Shown: in pieces, positions 1 to 8,517 of the stretch | How the letters are laid out: the number at the start of each line of letters is the position of its first letter | Position numbering within the stretch: the first letter of the stretch is position 1 | NCBI GenBank assembly: GCA_913063325.1 | Contig: CAJXYE010000006.1 | Location: 1 to 64,000 of the forward strand | DNA: 64,000 nucleotides | From: an uncultured Colwellia sp. | Lineage (GTDB): Bacteria; Pseudomonadota; Gammaproteobacteria; Enterobacterales; Alteromonadaceae | Reading direction: 5' to 3' | Program-made: the position numbers and the translations under genes | Notes under the pieces: generated by a model | The model's database searches: none | What the model was told of the DNA's origin: nothing | The model's input: only the letters and a program-made list of their open reading frames with translations

Positions 1-905
1 ATAGTGCCGGTGTTATCAATATTTGCCACATTAACGCCACTGGCATTGCCGCCCCAATTGATTAAGCGTTGCTTTAAATTGGCAATACATTCGGGATGAC
101 TATCACCAAAATGTTTGGTAGCCCATTTTAATAAAAAGGGGCCATCGGCATCGTTATTACCCGTTACAAAGTCAGTTTCTATTCCTTGACTAATATGTGA
201 CCATGCCCGTTCAAATAGTAATTCCATGGCATCTTTGGTCATTTTAAACATAGCGTCATTTTCAGCGTTACGTTTTCCTCGACCTGAATAATTTAAGTGA
301 GATAAATAGAATTTATCAACTTTGTTTTCTTCCATTAAATCGAGCATTGCGGGTAAGTCTTTATTATTGTCTTTCGTTAAACAAAGACGCATGCCAATTT
401 TTATTCCCGCTTCTTTACATAATTTAATCGCGTGCATTGAAGTTTTAAAGCTGCCTTTTTGACGGCGGAATTCATCGTGGAATTCTTCTAAACCATCAAT
501 ACTGATACCTACATATTGATAGTCAGACGCTTTTATTTTGTCGATATTTGACTCATCAATTAAAGTGCCATTCGTTGATAGGGCAACGTAAAAGCCTTTT
601 TCTTTGGCGTAAGCGGTAATTTCATAGATGTCAGGGCGCATTAGAGGTTCACCACCTGAAAGAATTAACACAGGTACGTGAGCAACTTTTAAATCATCAA
701 TGGTGGCTTTAACTTGTTCAGTTGTTAATTCATCTTTAAAGTCAATGTCTAAAGAAGTGGCATAACAATGCTTGCAGCGTAAATTACAACGGCGGATGAG
801 GTTCCAAATAACTACAGGACCGGGCATCTTTCTTGCCGCTTTTACTGGCTTAAATTCAGCCATGTCATCATGAAGTGTTTTTAATAACTGTGAAATTCTA
901 AACAT
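1..905 (-). CDS. nirJ: NirJ, heme d1 biosynthesis radical SAM protein (3' part outside window)
   Basis: This is a radical SAM enzyme of heme d1 synthesis; in the family it forms the two oxo groups by removing propionate side chains from 12,18-didecarboxysiroheme. I translated it from the ATG at 903-905. About 301 codons are present and the frame is still open at base 1, so the C-terminal end, which in this family carries a second Cys cluster, is missing. The radical SAM motif CNLRCKHC lies near residue 40, and an LSGGEPL motif follows about 40 residues later. It belongs to the nirCFDLGHJ series but is separated from nirH by a MITE-like element, so it may not share the operon transcript. A general SPASM protein is the alternative, but the context makes NirJ likely. 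Confidence 0.9.
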   Translation of the reverse strand, partial: MFRISQLLKTLHDDMAEFKPVKAARKMPGPVVIWNLIRRCNLRCKHCYATSLDIDFKDELTTEQVKATIDDLKVAHVPVLILSGGEPLMRPDIYEITAYAKEKGFYVALSTNGTLIDESNIDKIKASDYQYVGISIDGLEEFHDEFRRQKGSFKTSMHAIKLCKEAGIKIGMRLCLTKDNNKDLPAMLDLMEENKVDKFYLSHLNYSGRGKRNAENDAMFKMTKDAMELLFERAWSHISQGIETDFVTGNNDADGPFLLKWATKHFGDSHPECIANLKQRLINWGGNASGVNVANIDNTGT

Positions 906-911
906 AATTTT

Positions 912-1177
912 ATACCAATTCTATTAAATTTATTCTCAGCTCAGAGCTACTATTAGCGAGCTTAGAACAAGTGAAATTGATTAAATATAGTTATTCTATA
1001 TTTTACCAATTTTGCGAAGTAATCAGTTTGCTAATAAGCTCCCCAAGGGCGAGTTTAAAATGCTTATATGCTGCGTTTTTCATTTTGATAAGGGAAAAAC
1101 CATTACCTTTAATTAAAGCCTTGCCTCTAAGCCTTTTAATTCTCGCTGTGCGGGAAATAACTTAATAGACTTGGTAT
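912..1177. mobile_element. MITE-like element between nirH and nirJ
   Basis: A 266-bp AT-rich segment is bounded by near-perfect 16-bp inverted ends: ATACCAATTCTATTAA at 912-927 and TTAATAGACTTGGTAT at 1162-1177, matching at 15 of 16 positions. It fills almost the whole 313-bp gap between nirH and nirJ. It holds only a 64-codon open frame (971-1165), which I regard as repeat sequence and not a gene. I could not define a clear target-site duplication. The size, termini and lack of coding capacity fit a non-autonomous miniature element; copy number elsewhere in the genome is unknown. Confidence 0.65.
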
Positions 1178-1218
1178 TACATACCTTGCCCTAGGGCTTT
1201 GCTCTCGCTGCAATTAAT

Positions 1219-1761
1219 TTACTTTTTTAATCGCAAACCTGTTTTTTTCAGTATTGCTGTGCTGGTTAACATATCATTACTTTTGGTAATAATGTTTTGA
1301 CTTGAATCATGGTTGCGGGTGACCAAGACTTCTTTTAACAATTCTTTGATCTGGCCCCGATACTTGGCGATTGACTCTTCGGTTTTCCCATGCACCATAG
1401 CGAATAAATTGTAATTCCACTCAGGTAAAAAACGAGGTCTTAAATAACAGTGACTAACAAAAGGTAATTGGCCAACAGCATCTCCAAATTTTTCAGCTTG
1501 CTCATCATCAATATCCCATACGGTCATACCATTAAATTGATAGCCTAATTTATAGTGGTTCGGCACTGCGGCTATGCGCCTGATAATGCCGCGCTCTTGC
1601 ATGCTTTTAGTGAGGGAAAGTACTTGTTCAACACTGATGTTCATTTGTTCCGCAATGGCGTGATATGGCTCTTGAATGATAGGTAAGCCGTTTTGTGTCA
1701 ATAAAATATATTGTCTTTCTTGATCGGTCAGTTTGTCTTGTTCTTGAATGATTGATGACAT
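1219..1761 (-). CDS. nirH: NirH, siroheme decarboxylase subunit (Lrp/AsnC-like)
   Basis: This 180-residue protein is one of the Lrp/AsnC-like subunits that decarboxylate siroheme to didecarboxysiroheme in heme d1 synthesis. An N-terminal winged-helix part (LTDQERQYILLTQNGLPI) is followed by a ferredoxin-like part with HCYLRPRFLPEWNYNLF near residues 104-120, the signature of the NirL/NirH/AhbB branch. The family acts as paired subunits, and this protein would pair with NirG. It lies 86 bp downstream of nirG on the same strand. The NirH name rests on its position after nirG; by sequence alone NirL is hard to exclude. Confidence 0.88.
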   Translation of the reverse strand: MSSIIQEQDKLTDQERQYILLTQNGLPIIQEPYHAIAEQMNISVEQVLSLTKSMQERGIIRRIAAVPNHYKLGYQFNGMTVWDIDDEQAEKFGDAVGQLPFVSHCYLRPRFLPEWNYNLFAMVHGKTEESIAKYRGQIKELLKEVLVTRNHDSSQNIITKSNDMLTSTAILKKTGLRLKK

Positions 1762-1847
1762 AATGTAGACTCTTTTGTATGTGATATTTAAATAAACTGC
1801 TGTTGCTGAAAAATGTTTAACTATTAATTTCTCAATAAATAGTTTGG

Positions 1848-2360
1848 TTAAACAGGCAGGTATAGACTCACATAGAATTCTTTTAATTTGGGTACGTTTA
1901 GCACTTTTAATCCCGTTTTTCTTTCAATAGCTTGTACAACTTTATCAATTTCTTCAGTTGACTCTGTAGCGATTACAAACCACATATTAAAGTCATGATC
2001 ACGGCGGTAGTTATGGGCAATTTGCTCAAAACTATTAACTTGCTCAGTTACAAAATCAAAGTCAGCTTCAGGTACGGCTAAAGCTGCTAAGGTAAAAGCG
2101 CCACCTAAACTAGCTGCATCAAACATAGGACCAAAGCGAGTTAGTACTTTTTCACTGCGTAACTTGGTTAAACATGCTATTACGTCTTGTTCGGTACTTG
2201 ATATTTCTTTGGCAATTTGTGCAAAAGGGCGTTCACAAACAGGTAAGCCATGCTGCAATAGATTGATTAATTGCTTTTCTAGCGCCGAAAGTTCAACGGT
2301 TTGGCATTTTCGGCTTTTGCTCAAGTTTGTTGTCTTAGATGGACTGCTGCTGTTATCCAT
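1848..2360 (-). CDS. nirG: NirG, siroheme decarboxylase subunit (Lrp/AsnC-like)
   Basis: This 170-residue Lrp/AsnC-like subunit of siroheme decarboxylase acts in heme d1 synthesis. It carries HNYRRDHDFNMWFVIATE near residues 117-134, the signature of the NirD/NirG/AhbA branch. The N-terminal 25 residues are polar and Ser/Lys-rich. Its start overlaps the end of nirDL by 8 bp, which suggests coupled translation. The gene order nirDL-nirG-nirH supports the assignment. Confidence 0.88.
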   Translation of the reverse strand: MDNSSSPSKTTNLSKSRKCQTVELSALEKQLINLLQHGLPVCERPFAQIAKEISSTEQDVIACLTKLRSEKVLTRFGPMFDAASLGGAFTLAALAVPEADFDFVTEQVNSFEQIAHNYRRDHDFNMWFVIATESTEEIDKVVQAIERKTGLKVLNVPKLKEFYVSLYLPV

Positions 2361-3486
2361 GGGCTTGTCCTTGTTTTTTTATTTCGTTGCTATTGTCTTT
2401 TTTGCTGGCGTTGATTTTGCTAATTTTTGCTTTGCTGTAACGGGCCCCATGCTGTTTATAAGCTTTAAAGCTAAACAGCACATCTTTTTCAATGGACTCT
2501 AGGCCAAGTTGTTCGGTAATTTGACGTATTTGCTGCAGAACTAAGTTTCTATCGGTACCATGAATCATGCAAAATAGATTATACGGCCAATCAGGTAAGC
2601 GACGCGGCCTCTGATAACATAATGAAACGGGTGCACATTTAGCTAACTTCTGCGCTACTTTATCCATGTCGTCATTAGGAATATTCCACACAACCATGGC
2701 ATTAGCATCATAGCCAAGCTTCCTATGTTTAATCACTAATCCAAAGCGGCGGATCAAACCATCCTCTTGCCAATTAGCTATTTGCATCAGCACTTGCTGT
2801 TCGGTCAATGCAAGTTGCTTTGCAATAACTTGATAGGGAGATAAAGCTGTAGGTAGGCCTTTTTCAATAGCGCCACGTAAGGCTGCTTTTTCATAATTGT
2901 TCAGGTTGATCACGTCATCGTTGCATCCAGAAATTTTGCTCGACTGCTTTAACTGTTTATTCTCTTGACTGTAAAAAGGGCTTTCTACCCCAGTAACATT
3001 TATACTGAATGCTAAATCAATATGATATGAAGCTTCCATTGGCAAGACTAAAACAGGTAAACCAGTAAGTAATTCAATATTTACGATCGTACTTTTCAGC
3101 GCCACCATATCGCTAGCTGTGACCACGAACCAAAGGTTATAACTATGCTCTCTGCCGTAGTTATGGTTCACTTGATCAAATTGGTTAACAATACCTGCAA
3201 CTTTATCTAGATCTTTTTCTGGCACAGCAAGAGCCGCTAATGTGCTGGCACCTGCTTTTTTGTGATCAAAGACTGGGCCAACACGAGAAAGTACTTCTTG
3301 CTTGTTAAGATCGTCAATCGCATCAAATACTTCTTGCTCACTTGCGACGATATTTACTTGCGCAAGTTGTTCAGCAATCGTTTTATAAGGCTTACTGGTA
3401 AGTGGAAACCCTTTTTGGCTATTATTGATAATGTCTTGCTGTAGTTGTGAAATAATAGCGGTGTCTTTAGTCATGCTTTTAGTCAT
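2353..3486 (-). CDS. nirDL: NirDL, fused siroheme decarboxylase
   Basis: This 377-residue protein is two Lrp/AsnC-like subunits in one chain. The N-terminal half is NirD-like, with HNYGREHSYNLWF at residues 108-120. The C-terminal half is NirL-like, with CYQRPRRLPDWPYNLF at about 291-306 followed by CMIHG. A variable polar linker spans about residues 165-195. Fused NirDL proteins are known and decarboxylate siroheme. The start is 2 bp after the nirF stop, and the end overlaps nirG. A second in-frame ATG four codons in is an alternative start. Confidence 0.92.
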   Translation of the reverse strand: MTKSMTKDTAIISQLQQDIINNSQKGFPLTSKPYKTIAEQLAQVNIVASEQEVFDAIDDLNKQEVLSRVGPVFDHKKAGASTLAALAVPEKDLDKVAGIVNQFDQVNHNYGREHSYNLWFVVTASDMVALKSTIVNIELLTGLPVLVLPMEASYHIDLAFSINVTGVESPFYSQENKQLKQSSKISGCNDDVINLNNYEKAALRGAIEKGLPTALSPYQVIAKQLALTEQQVLMQIANWQEDGLIRRFGLVIKHRKLGYDANAMVVWNIPNDDMDKVAQKLAKCAPVSLCYQRPRRLPDWPYNLFCMIHGTDRNLVLQQIRQITEQLGLESIEKDVLFSFKAYKQHGARYSKAKISKINASKKDNSNEIKKQGQAHG

Positions 3487-3488
3487 AG

Positions 3489-4730
3489 TTACAAGCCTAT
3501 TTGGTGTGCGCGATTGGTGAAGAAAATACCGCTCGGGCTTGATGATTTAAGTGTTTTTTGTAATGTTTGTGTTTTGGTATCGTATATTTGAATTTCGTTG
3601 TTGTCGCGCACTGACATCCATACATGCTCGCCACGCGGCGTAAACTCCATATGTAAAACAGCAGGACCCGGTGTTAAGGTTTTTACTAACTCAAACGTTT
3701 CGGTATTAAATACTTGAATGGTATTGTTGTCAGGGTGTGCAAAGTTAACCCAGATTTGTCGGTTATCAGGTTGCGCCATTACAAATATTGGTTGGCTATG
3801 TGCAGGGATTGCAGTTACTTGCTTCCATGTTTTGGTATTTACCACTAATACTTTATGTTGACCGACTGCAGGCATAAACGCGTAATCGCCGGCAATTGCC
3901 CAGCCTTCTAGATGCGGCATTTTATAAACGGGTAGTTTCTGCTGACCTTTGCCGTAATTAGGTAAAATGCGTTTTACACCTTTTTCTAGGTGCCATAAAT
4001 CAACAAGCGCCATACCGTCTTCACCGAATAAACCCGCGATGTAGTAGCGACCATCAGGGCTGATTAAAGCGTCATAAGGGAATAAACCAATATCAGAAAA
4101 CTTGGTCAATTTTGGGGCTTTGTCTTGCTCAATTGTTGAAAAGTCAGCAATCCAAATTTCATTGCTATCAAATAAGCTAAAAACAAACTTGTTGTTTGGC
4201 GCATCAACTAAACCAACGACTTTAGAACGAACTGGGCTACCATCTTTATTTTTTGGCTTAGTCGTTAAAATAGAACTGTCGATTGTAGCAACGAGTTCAA
4301 GGGTTTCACTATTAAAGACTTTTACGCCACCAGGGGTGTAGTTTGATACCGCAACTAACTTGCCATCTTGGCTAATAGCACCACCAATACTGTTACCAGA
4401 CTGTAATACGCGTTTAGCTATCTTGTCTTTTAGGATGTCTATTTTAGTTAATCCACCATCACGTCCAAACACATAGGCATAGCGTTGATCACGTGAATAA
4501 ACAATAGATGCGTGAGATAAATCGCCTAAACCATCTATTTCTGCTAATACTTCTTGGTGGCTATGATTAACAATTTGCACTTGACCTGTGGCGCGTTCAA
4601 TAACAACACCCATATCTCCTGTGGCGCGAACTGGTATTTGGCTTACTTCATTTGGAGTGTAACTTGCGCAAGCGGCAATCACGCTAGATAGTATTGCCAC
4701 GCTTGCTAATTTTAATAAGGGTGTGTTCAT
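3489..4730 (-). CDS. nirF: NirF, heme d1 biosynthesis lipoprotein
   Basis: This 413-residue periplasmic beta-propeller protein of the cytochrome cd1 family lacks the heme c domain. In the family it acts late in heme d1 synthesis as dihydro-heme d1 dehydrogenase. The N-terminus is a lipoprotein signal with a Cys at residue 21 after a hydrophobic stretch (SSVIAACAS), so it is probably membrane anchored. The first propeller blade (VVIERATGQVQIVNH) parallels the matching part of NirS encoded nearby. It lies in the operon between nirC and nirDL. Confidence 0.93.
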   Translation of the reverse strand: MNTPLLKLASVAILSSVIAACASYTPNEVSQIPVRATGDMGVVIERATGQVQIVNHSHQEVLAEIDGLGDLSHASIVYSRDQRYAYVFGRDGGLTKIDILKDKIAKRVLQSGNSIGGAISQDGKLVAVSNYTPGGVKVFNSETLELVATIDSSILTTKPKNKDGSPVRSKVVGLVDAPNNKFVFSLFDSNEIWIADFSTIEQDKAPKLTKFSDIGLFPYDALISPDGRYYIAGLFGEDGMALVDLWHLEKGVKRILPNYGKGQQKLPVYKMPHLEGWAIAGDYAFMPAVGQHKVLVVNTKTWKQVTAIPAHSQPIFVMAQPDNRQIWVNFAHPDNNTIQVFNTETFELVKTLTPGPAVLHMEFTPRGEHVWMSVRDNNEIQIYDTKTQTLQKTLKSSSPSGIFFTNRAHQIGL

Positions 4731-4812
4731 CAGTTATCCTTTCATGGTGCTATATTATTGCTAATAGTCTTTGCTTTTATATTCAGTAAATATTCTGTCT
4801 TGACTACTTGAT

Positions 4813-5184
4813 TCACTTGTCTGTTATTTTTCCCGCTTTTAATTGTTGGGAAATCCACAAGGCTTCTTGTTCGGTTAAAAGTGTTTTCCATGGTGGCATT
4901 GCGGTACCAGCTCGGCCATGCAAAATAGTATGTTGTAAAAACAGTATTGATTTACCTTCAAGGTTTTCTGGTAACAAAGCGGGTCCTAAGCCGCCTTTTA
5001 AGGTCATGCCATGGCAAGAACCACAATCTTGTTTTACCGTATGGTTAAGCTCATCTTTACGTGCTTGAGATAACACTTCATCACTGGTGATTTCATTTGC
5101 ATAAGCAGCTGTTGTTACAAGAATAAGGCTGAATAAATAAGTAGCGAAAGCTAAGCCGGTTAAGGTAATTTTATTAGGACTCAT
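4813..5184 (-). CDS. nirC: NirC, periplasmic c-type cytochrome (c55X)
   Basis: This 123-residue mono-heme cytochrome has a signal peptide (hydrophobic residues about 10-28, ending in AYA). The heme site is CGSCH, followed by GMTLKGGLGPALLP and a later AMPPW segment that can supply the axial Met. In nir clusters this cytochrome takes part in electron transfer for heme d1 formation or NirS reduction. It is the first gene of the minus-strand heme d1 operon, and an FNR-like promoter lies about 100 bp upstream. Confidence 0.88.
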   Translation of the reverse strand: MSPNKITLTGLAFATYLFSLILVTTAAYANEITSDEVLSQARKDELNHTVKQDCGSCHGMTLKGGLGPALLPENLEGKSILFLQHTILHGRAGTAMPPWKTLLTEQEALWISQQLKAGKITDK

Positions 5185-5254
5185 TTTTTTTCCACTATGC
5201 TTTATTAAGTTGGCTTAACCTTATAACGGCTAGGGGATTAGTTTTTTGTCAAAG

Positions 5255-5300
5255 ATCATACTTTGATGAGGAAGTGCGGGGCTTTTTTGATTTAAATCAT
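5255..5300 (-). promoter_or_regulatory. Likely FNR/DNR-dependent promoter of nirCFDLGH
   Basis: The box TTGATTTAAATCAT at 5287-5300 matches the FNR/DNR consensus TTGAT-N4-ATCAA at 9 of 10 fixed positions. On the minus strand a TATGAT -10 element lies at 5260-5255. Taking the start point near 5250, the box is centred about 41-45 bp upstream, the usual class II activator position. This points to induction of heme d1 synthesis under low oxygen or by NO. Confidence 0.7.
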
Positions 5301-5361
5301 TTTATTCGAATTTATACGAATATTTGCTTGGTTTTTGCTCATTTTGAGCGAGTTGACTTTT

Positions 5362-5393
5362 ACTAAAAAAAAAGAGCTTCTAGGAAGCTCTTT
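5362..5393 (-). terminator. Rho-independent terminator after the hemerythrin gene
   Basis: A perfect 10-bp stem, AAAGAGCTTC at 5371-5380 and GAAGCTCTTT at 5384-5393, closes on a 3-base loop. Read on the minus strand it is followed by a run of T. It lies 36 bp after the hemerythrin stop codon and insulates the nirC promoter from that gene. Confidence 0.85.
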
Positions 5394-5428
5394 TGTGTGT
5401 TCATCTGTAAGGTGTCTGTAATTTAGTG

Positions 5429-5995
5429 TTAATAAATGCCTTTATTGTGTAGGTGTTCAGAATACTGTTTATCGGTACCATTGATATGATTTATCAACCA
5501 ATCCGATAAGAAACTTGCAATTTCCTCGAGCGCATCATGTCCTTTTTCATTGTATAGTTGTACAAATTTTTCAACTTGCTCAATCATCACTTTATGCTGC
5601 GCTTTGTGGGCAATTAAATCAGGGTAATCATTCTCTTCCATCATTTTTTCTTCACGTTCAAAATGATACTTGGTATAGCTAATTAATTCGTTCAATGCTT
5701 CTTTTTCAAAAGACTCACTCATCGCGTAGTCATAAGCGATACTGAAATTATTTAATAAGCTGATGAGCTTTTTATGATCATCATCAATGTGGGCGATACC
5801 AACGCTGTACTCTTCACGCCATTGCACTTGATTAGGATTAGACTTTTTCTTGTAAAGCACAGGAATAAGGATTAGCACTGCTATGAGGATCCAAGAAATG
5901 GGGTTCGTCATACTTGATAAAAAACCTAAAAAGATGGCTACAATAATTAAGCCGATGATAGCCGCATAAATAAATGACTTAGTGCGATTCTCCAT
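5429..5995 (-). CDS. Membrane-anchored bacteriohemerythrin
   Basis: This 188-residue protein has two hydrophobic segments at about residues 8-28 and 33-48, then a hemerythrin domain. All seven di-iron ligands are visible: H74, H111, E115, H130, H134, H170 and D175 (motifs DDDHKKL, HFEREE, HKAQH, HINGTD). Hemerythrins bind O2 and can bind NO. Its place beside nirS and an FNR-like box suggests a role in O2 or NO handling during nitrite respiration; this is inferred. The ATG has a good AGGGG ribosome site. Confidence 0.88.
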   Translation of the reverse strand: MENRTKSFIYAAIIGLIIVAIFLGFLSSMTNPISWILIAVLILIPVLYKKKSNPNQVQWREEYSVGIAHIDDDHKKLISLLNNFSIAYDYAMSESFEKEALNELISYTKYHFEREEKMMEENDYPDLIAHKAQHKVMIEQVEKFVQLYNEKGHDALEEIASFLSDWLINHINGTDKQYSEHLHNKGIY

Positions 5996-6102
5996 GAAAT
6001 ACCCCTAAAAAAAATATGGTTAAATGATTAATAACGTTGGCTGAATAGTAGCGCTTAATGCTGATGAACAAGTAGTTATTTTATAATTCAAAGCGCAATT
6101 TA

Positions 6103-6116
6103 TTGACCTTGATCAA
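6103..6116. promoter_or_regulatory. FNR/DNR-like box, hemerythrin side
   Basis: TTGACCTTGATCAA matches TTGAT-N4-ATCAA at 9 of 10 positions. It is 108 bp upstream of the hemerythrin start and 49 bp from the second box. An AT-rich minus-strand stretch at about 6076-6086 could supply the -10 element for the hemerythrin gene. It could also act on nirS from further upstream. Confidence 0.6.
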
Positions 6117-6151
6117 TTTGTTTATTCTTTAAAAGTTATTTTTTTTTAAAC

Positions 6152-6165
6152 TTGATCTGAATCAC
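6152..6165. promoter_or_regulatory. FNR/DNR-like box upstream of nirS
   Basis: TTGATCTGAATCAC matches the FNR/DNR consensus at 9 of 10 positions. It lies 261 bp upstream of the nirS start. A start point near 6200 would put it at about -41, with GATAGT or TATAGC at 6181-6193 as a weak -10. The nirS leader would then be over 200 bases long. Besides these boxes, I see no gene in the 430-bp gap 5996-6425. Confidence 0.65.
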
Positions 6166-6425
6166 ATTTTCAAAAGTGGATATAGCTGATAGTGCTGATA
6201 GTAATATTTAGTTACATAAATGACGCATCAACTTTTTACACCGTAGTGTGTAAACAAAATTTCCTGAAGATGCCTTTTTTATCAGGATTTCAGTCGATTG
6301 GCTCGAACTAGCTCCAATCAACTAAATGAATACGACTAAAAAGTTAAGCATAGGTAAAACATGGTTAGTTAACTTGTTTAACGCCTTTAATAATTAAAGA
6401 ATTTTTAATATCTGGAGAGTACCCA

Positions 6426-8054
6426 ATGAAAAAAGTAAAATATGGTCTTTCAGCACTTGGTTTAGCTATAGGCATGGCTGCTACTGGTGTTAGTATGTCA
6501 GTATCAGCTGCAGAGCCAACGTTATCTGAAGCTGATTTTGAAAAAGCTCAATTACATTACTTCCAACGTTGTGCTGGTTGTCATGGTGTTTTACGTAAAG
6601 GTGCAACGGGTAAAAACCTTGAGCCGAAAAACATGCTTAAAAAAGGTCAGAAGCGTTTAGAGAAAATCATTTCTCTAGGTACTGAAGGCGGCATGAACAA
6701 CTTTGATGATTTATTCAGCAAAAAAGAAATTGCTAACTTAGCAACCTTCATTCAAATGACTCCTCCAGTTCCACCGGAAATGTCTTTAGAGCAAATGCGT
6801 TCTCACACTAAAGAGTTTGTAGCTCCAAAAGATTACCCAACTAAGCCATTACATGGTTTAAACTGGAAAAACTTCTTTGTTGTAATCGAACGTGATGCAG
6901 GTACAGCGGCGATTGTTGATGGCGATACTAAGAAAGTTATTGCTCATATTGATACAGGTTACGCTGTACATGTAATCAAAGGTACAGAGCATCATAAAAT
7001 TGATCATGCAAAAGATGTTGGTCGTTTCTGGTACACCATTGGTCGTGACGGTAAAGTTAACAAAATCGATTTATGGCAAACACCTGATAAAATGTTAGTT
7101 GCTGAAACTAAAATGGCATATGACGCACGTGATATCGCGGTTTCTGGTGACGGAAAATACGTCATTGCTGGTGGTTACTGGCCTGCGCATTTTGTAATCA
7201 TGGATGCTGTCACGTTAAACCCACTTAAAGTTGTTTCTACTCGCGGTTACAATACTAAAGGTGAATTCATCAATGAAGCACGTGTAGCAGCAATTTACAC
7301 TTCACCGCTAACATCTTCATTTATCGTTGCCGTTAAAGAAACTGGTCAAATGTTACAAGTTGATTATACCGACATAGATAATTTAACCATTACAGCTATT
7401 GCCTCTTCAGAATTCTTACATGATGGTTTCTTCGACCCTTCAGGTCGTTACTTCCAAATTGCAGCTAATGCGTCAAACCAAATGGTTGTTGTTGATACTA
7501 TTGAACGTAAGTTAGAAGCAATTATTGACGTTGAAAGCTTGCCACATCCTGGTCCAGGCGCTAACTGGATTGATAAAAAATGTGGTCCTGTTGGCGGCAC
7601 AACTCACTTAGGTATGGGACTTGTTTCTGTATGGGGTAACGATCCAATCGGTCATCCGGCTCAAGCCTGGAAACTTTGTTATGAAGTTGAAACTGATGGT
7701 GCTGGTGCATTTATTCGTACTCACGAAACTTCACAATATGTTTGGGCTGATCAACTTAAGCACCCTGAGCCAGAAGTTCAACAGTCAGTGCAAGTATTTG
7801 ATAAAGATACTCACGAAATCGTCAAAACTATCCGTGTAACAACAGAGCCAGGTAAAGCGGCACTTCACATGGAATTCAATGATGACGGCACTGAAGTTTG
7901 GGTTTCTGTATGGAACCGTAAAGATGCGAAAAACCCAACAGGTGAAATCGTAGTATATGATGCCAAAACGCTTAAAGAGAAGCACCGCATCAAAGGTTTA
8001 ACTACCCCAACTGGTAAGTTCAATGTTCATAACCGTATGAACCACAAAACCTAA
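6426..8054 (+). CDS. nirS: NirS, cytochrome cd1 nitrite reductase
   Basis: This periplasmic enzyme reduces nitrite to nitric oxide in denitrification. The 542-residue protein has a signal peptide (residues 1 to about 29, VSA-AEP), a heme c domain with CAGCH at 49-53, and a long d1-binding beta-propeller beginning near WKNFFVVIERDAGTAAIVDG. Length and domain order match the family. A GGAGAG ribosome site precedes the ATG. It is transcribed away from the heme d1 operon. The presence of NirS without a copper enzyme defines the nitrite reductase type here. Confidence 0.97.
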   Translation: MKKVKYGLSALGLAIGMAATGVSMSVSAAEPTLSEADFEKAQLHYFQRCAGCHGVLRKGATGKNLEPKNMLKKGQKRLEKIISLGTEGGMNNFDDLFSKKEIANLATFIQMTPPVPPEMSLEQMRSHTKEFVAPKDYPTKPLHGLNWKNFFVVIERDAGTAAIVDGDTKKVIAHIDTGYAVHVIKGTEHHKIDHAKDVGRFWYTIGRDGKVNKIDLWQTPDKMLVAETKMAYDARDIAVSGDGKYVIAGGYWPAHFVIMDAVTLNPLKVVSTRGYNTKGEFINEARVAAIYTSPLTSSFIVAVKETGQMLQVDYTDIDNLTITAIASSEFLHDGFFDPSGRYFQIAANASNQMVVVDTIERKLEAIIDVESLPHPGPGANWIDKKCGPVGGTTHLGMGLVSVWGNDPIGHPAQAWKLCYEVETDGAGAFIRTHETSQYVWADQLKHPEPEVQQSVQVFDKDTHEIVKTIRVTTEPGKAALHMEFNDDGTEVWVSVWNRKDAKNPTGEIVVYDAKTLKEKHRIKGLTTPTGKFNVHNRMNHKT

Positions 8055-8072
8055 TTAACTTTACATCTTGTT

Positions 8073-8156
8073 GCTGAATCGTCCAATTTAGGCGTCAAGA
8101 GTACTCATTGACATGCGTTAACTCAGTGCTCTTTCCTTTAAATAAAACGATTCAGC
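8073..8156 (+). other. Long-range inverted repeat in the nirS 3' region
   Basis: GCTGAATCGT at 8073-8082 is exactly complementary to ACGATTCAGC at 8147-8156, with 64 bases between. It lies just after the nirS stop and could form a structured 3' region of the transcript. No T run follows, so it is not a classic terminator. The rest of the 463-bp gap 8055-8517 holds a weak terminator and short inverted repeats (for example CTTCCTT at 8412 with AAGGAAG at 8430) but no gene I can support. Confidence 0.35.
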
Positions 8157-8242
8157 TTAAAGCTGATTTGTTAATAATTAGCGACAAGGTTAACTACTTC
8201 GAAGTGAATATTTAAAACGCTTCGATACAAGGTTAAGTAATT

Positions 8243-8271
8243 AAAGGCATGGCTAATGCCGTGCCCTTTTT
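8243..8271 (+). terminator. Probable terminator downstream of nirS
   Basis: GGCATGGC at 8246-8253 pairs with GCCGTGCC at 8258-8265 (one G-T pair) across a TAAT loop and is followed by CTTTTT. It lies about 190 bp after nirS and 250 bp before the NirT-like gene, so the two may be separate transcripts. Confidence 0.6.
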
Positions 8272-8517
8272 ATGTACAGGATGTACGGTATGTCGCGGTG
8301 CTATGGATAGCAAAGAGCGTGTATTTTCATTTTAAACGATTAAATAGTGAAAATAAAAAGGGTTGTAATGAGTGTTTACCCATACATTACTACGCCTTAA
8401 AAGCATTGCAGCTTCCTTGATACATAAAGAAGGAAGGCAGTGGATAATAATTTCCCTAGCGTTTTATGGTTAAGGGAAGAGAGCTGAACTTATTAAGAGT
8501 CAATTCAAGAGTCTATT

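Noticed and set aside
971-1165. 64-codon open frame inside the MITE-like element
   Set aside because: It lies wholly within the element between its inverted ends, has no ribosome site, and its hydrophobic Leu-rich translation is what AT-rich repeat DNA gives by chance.
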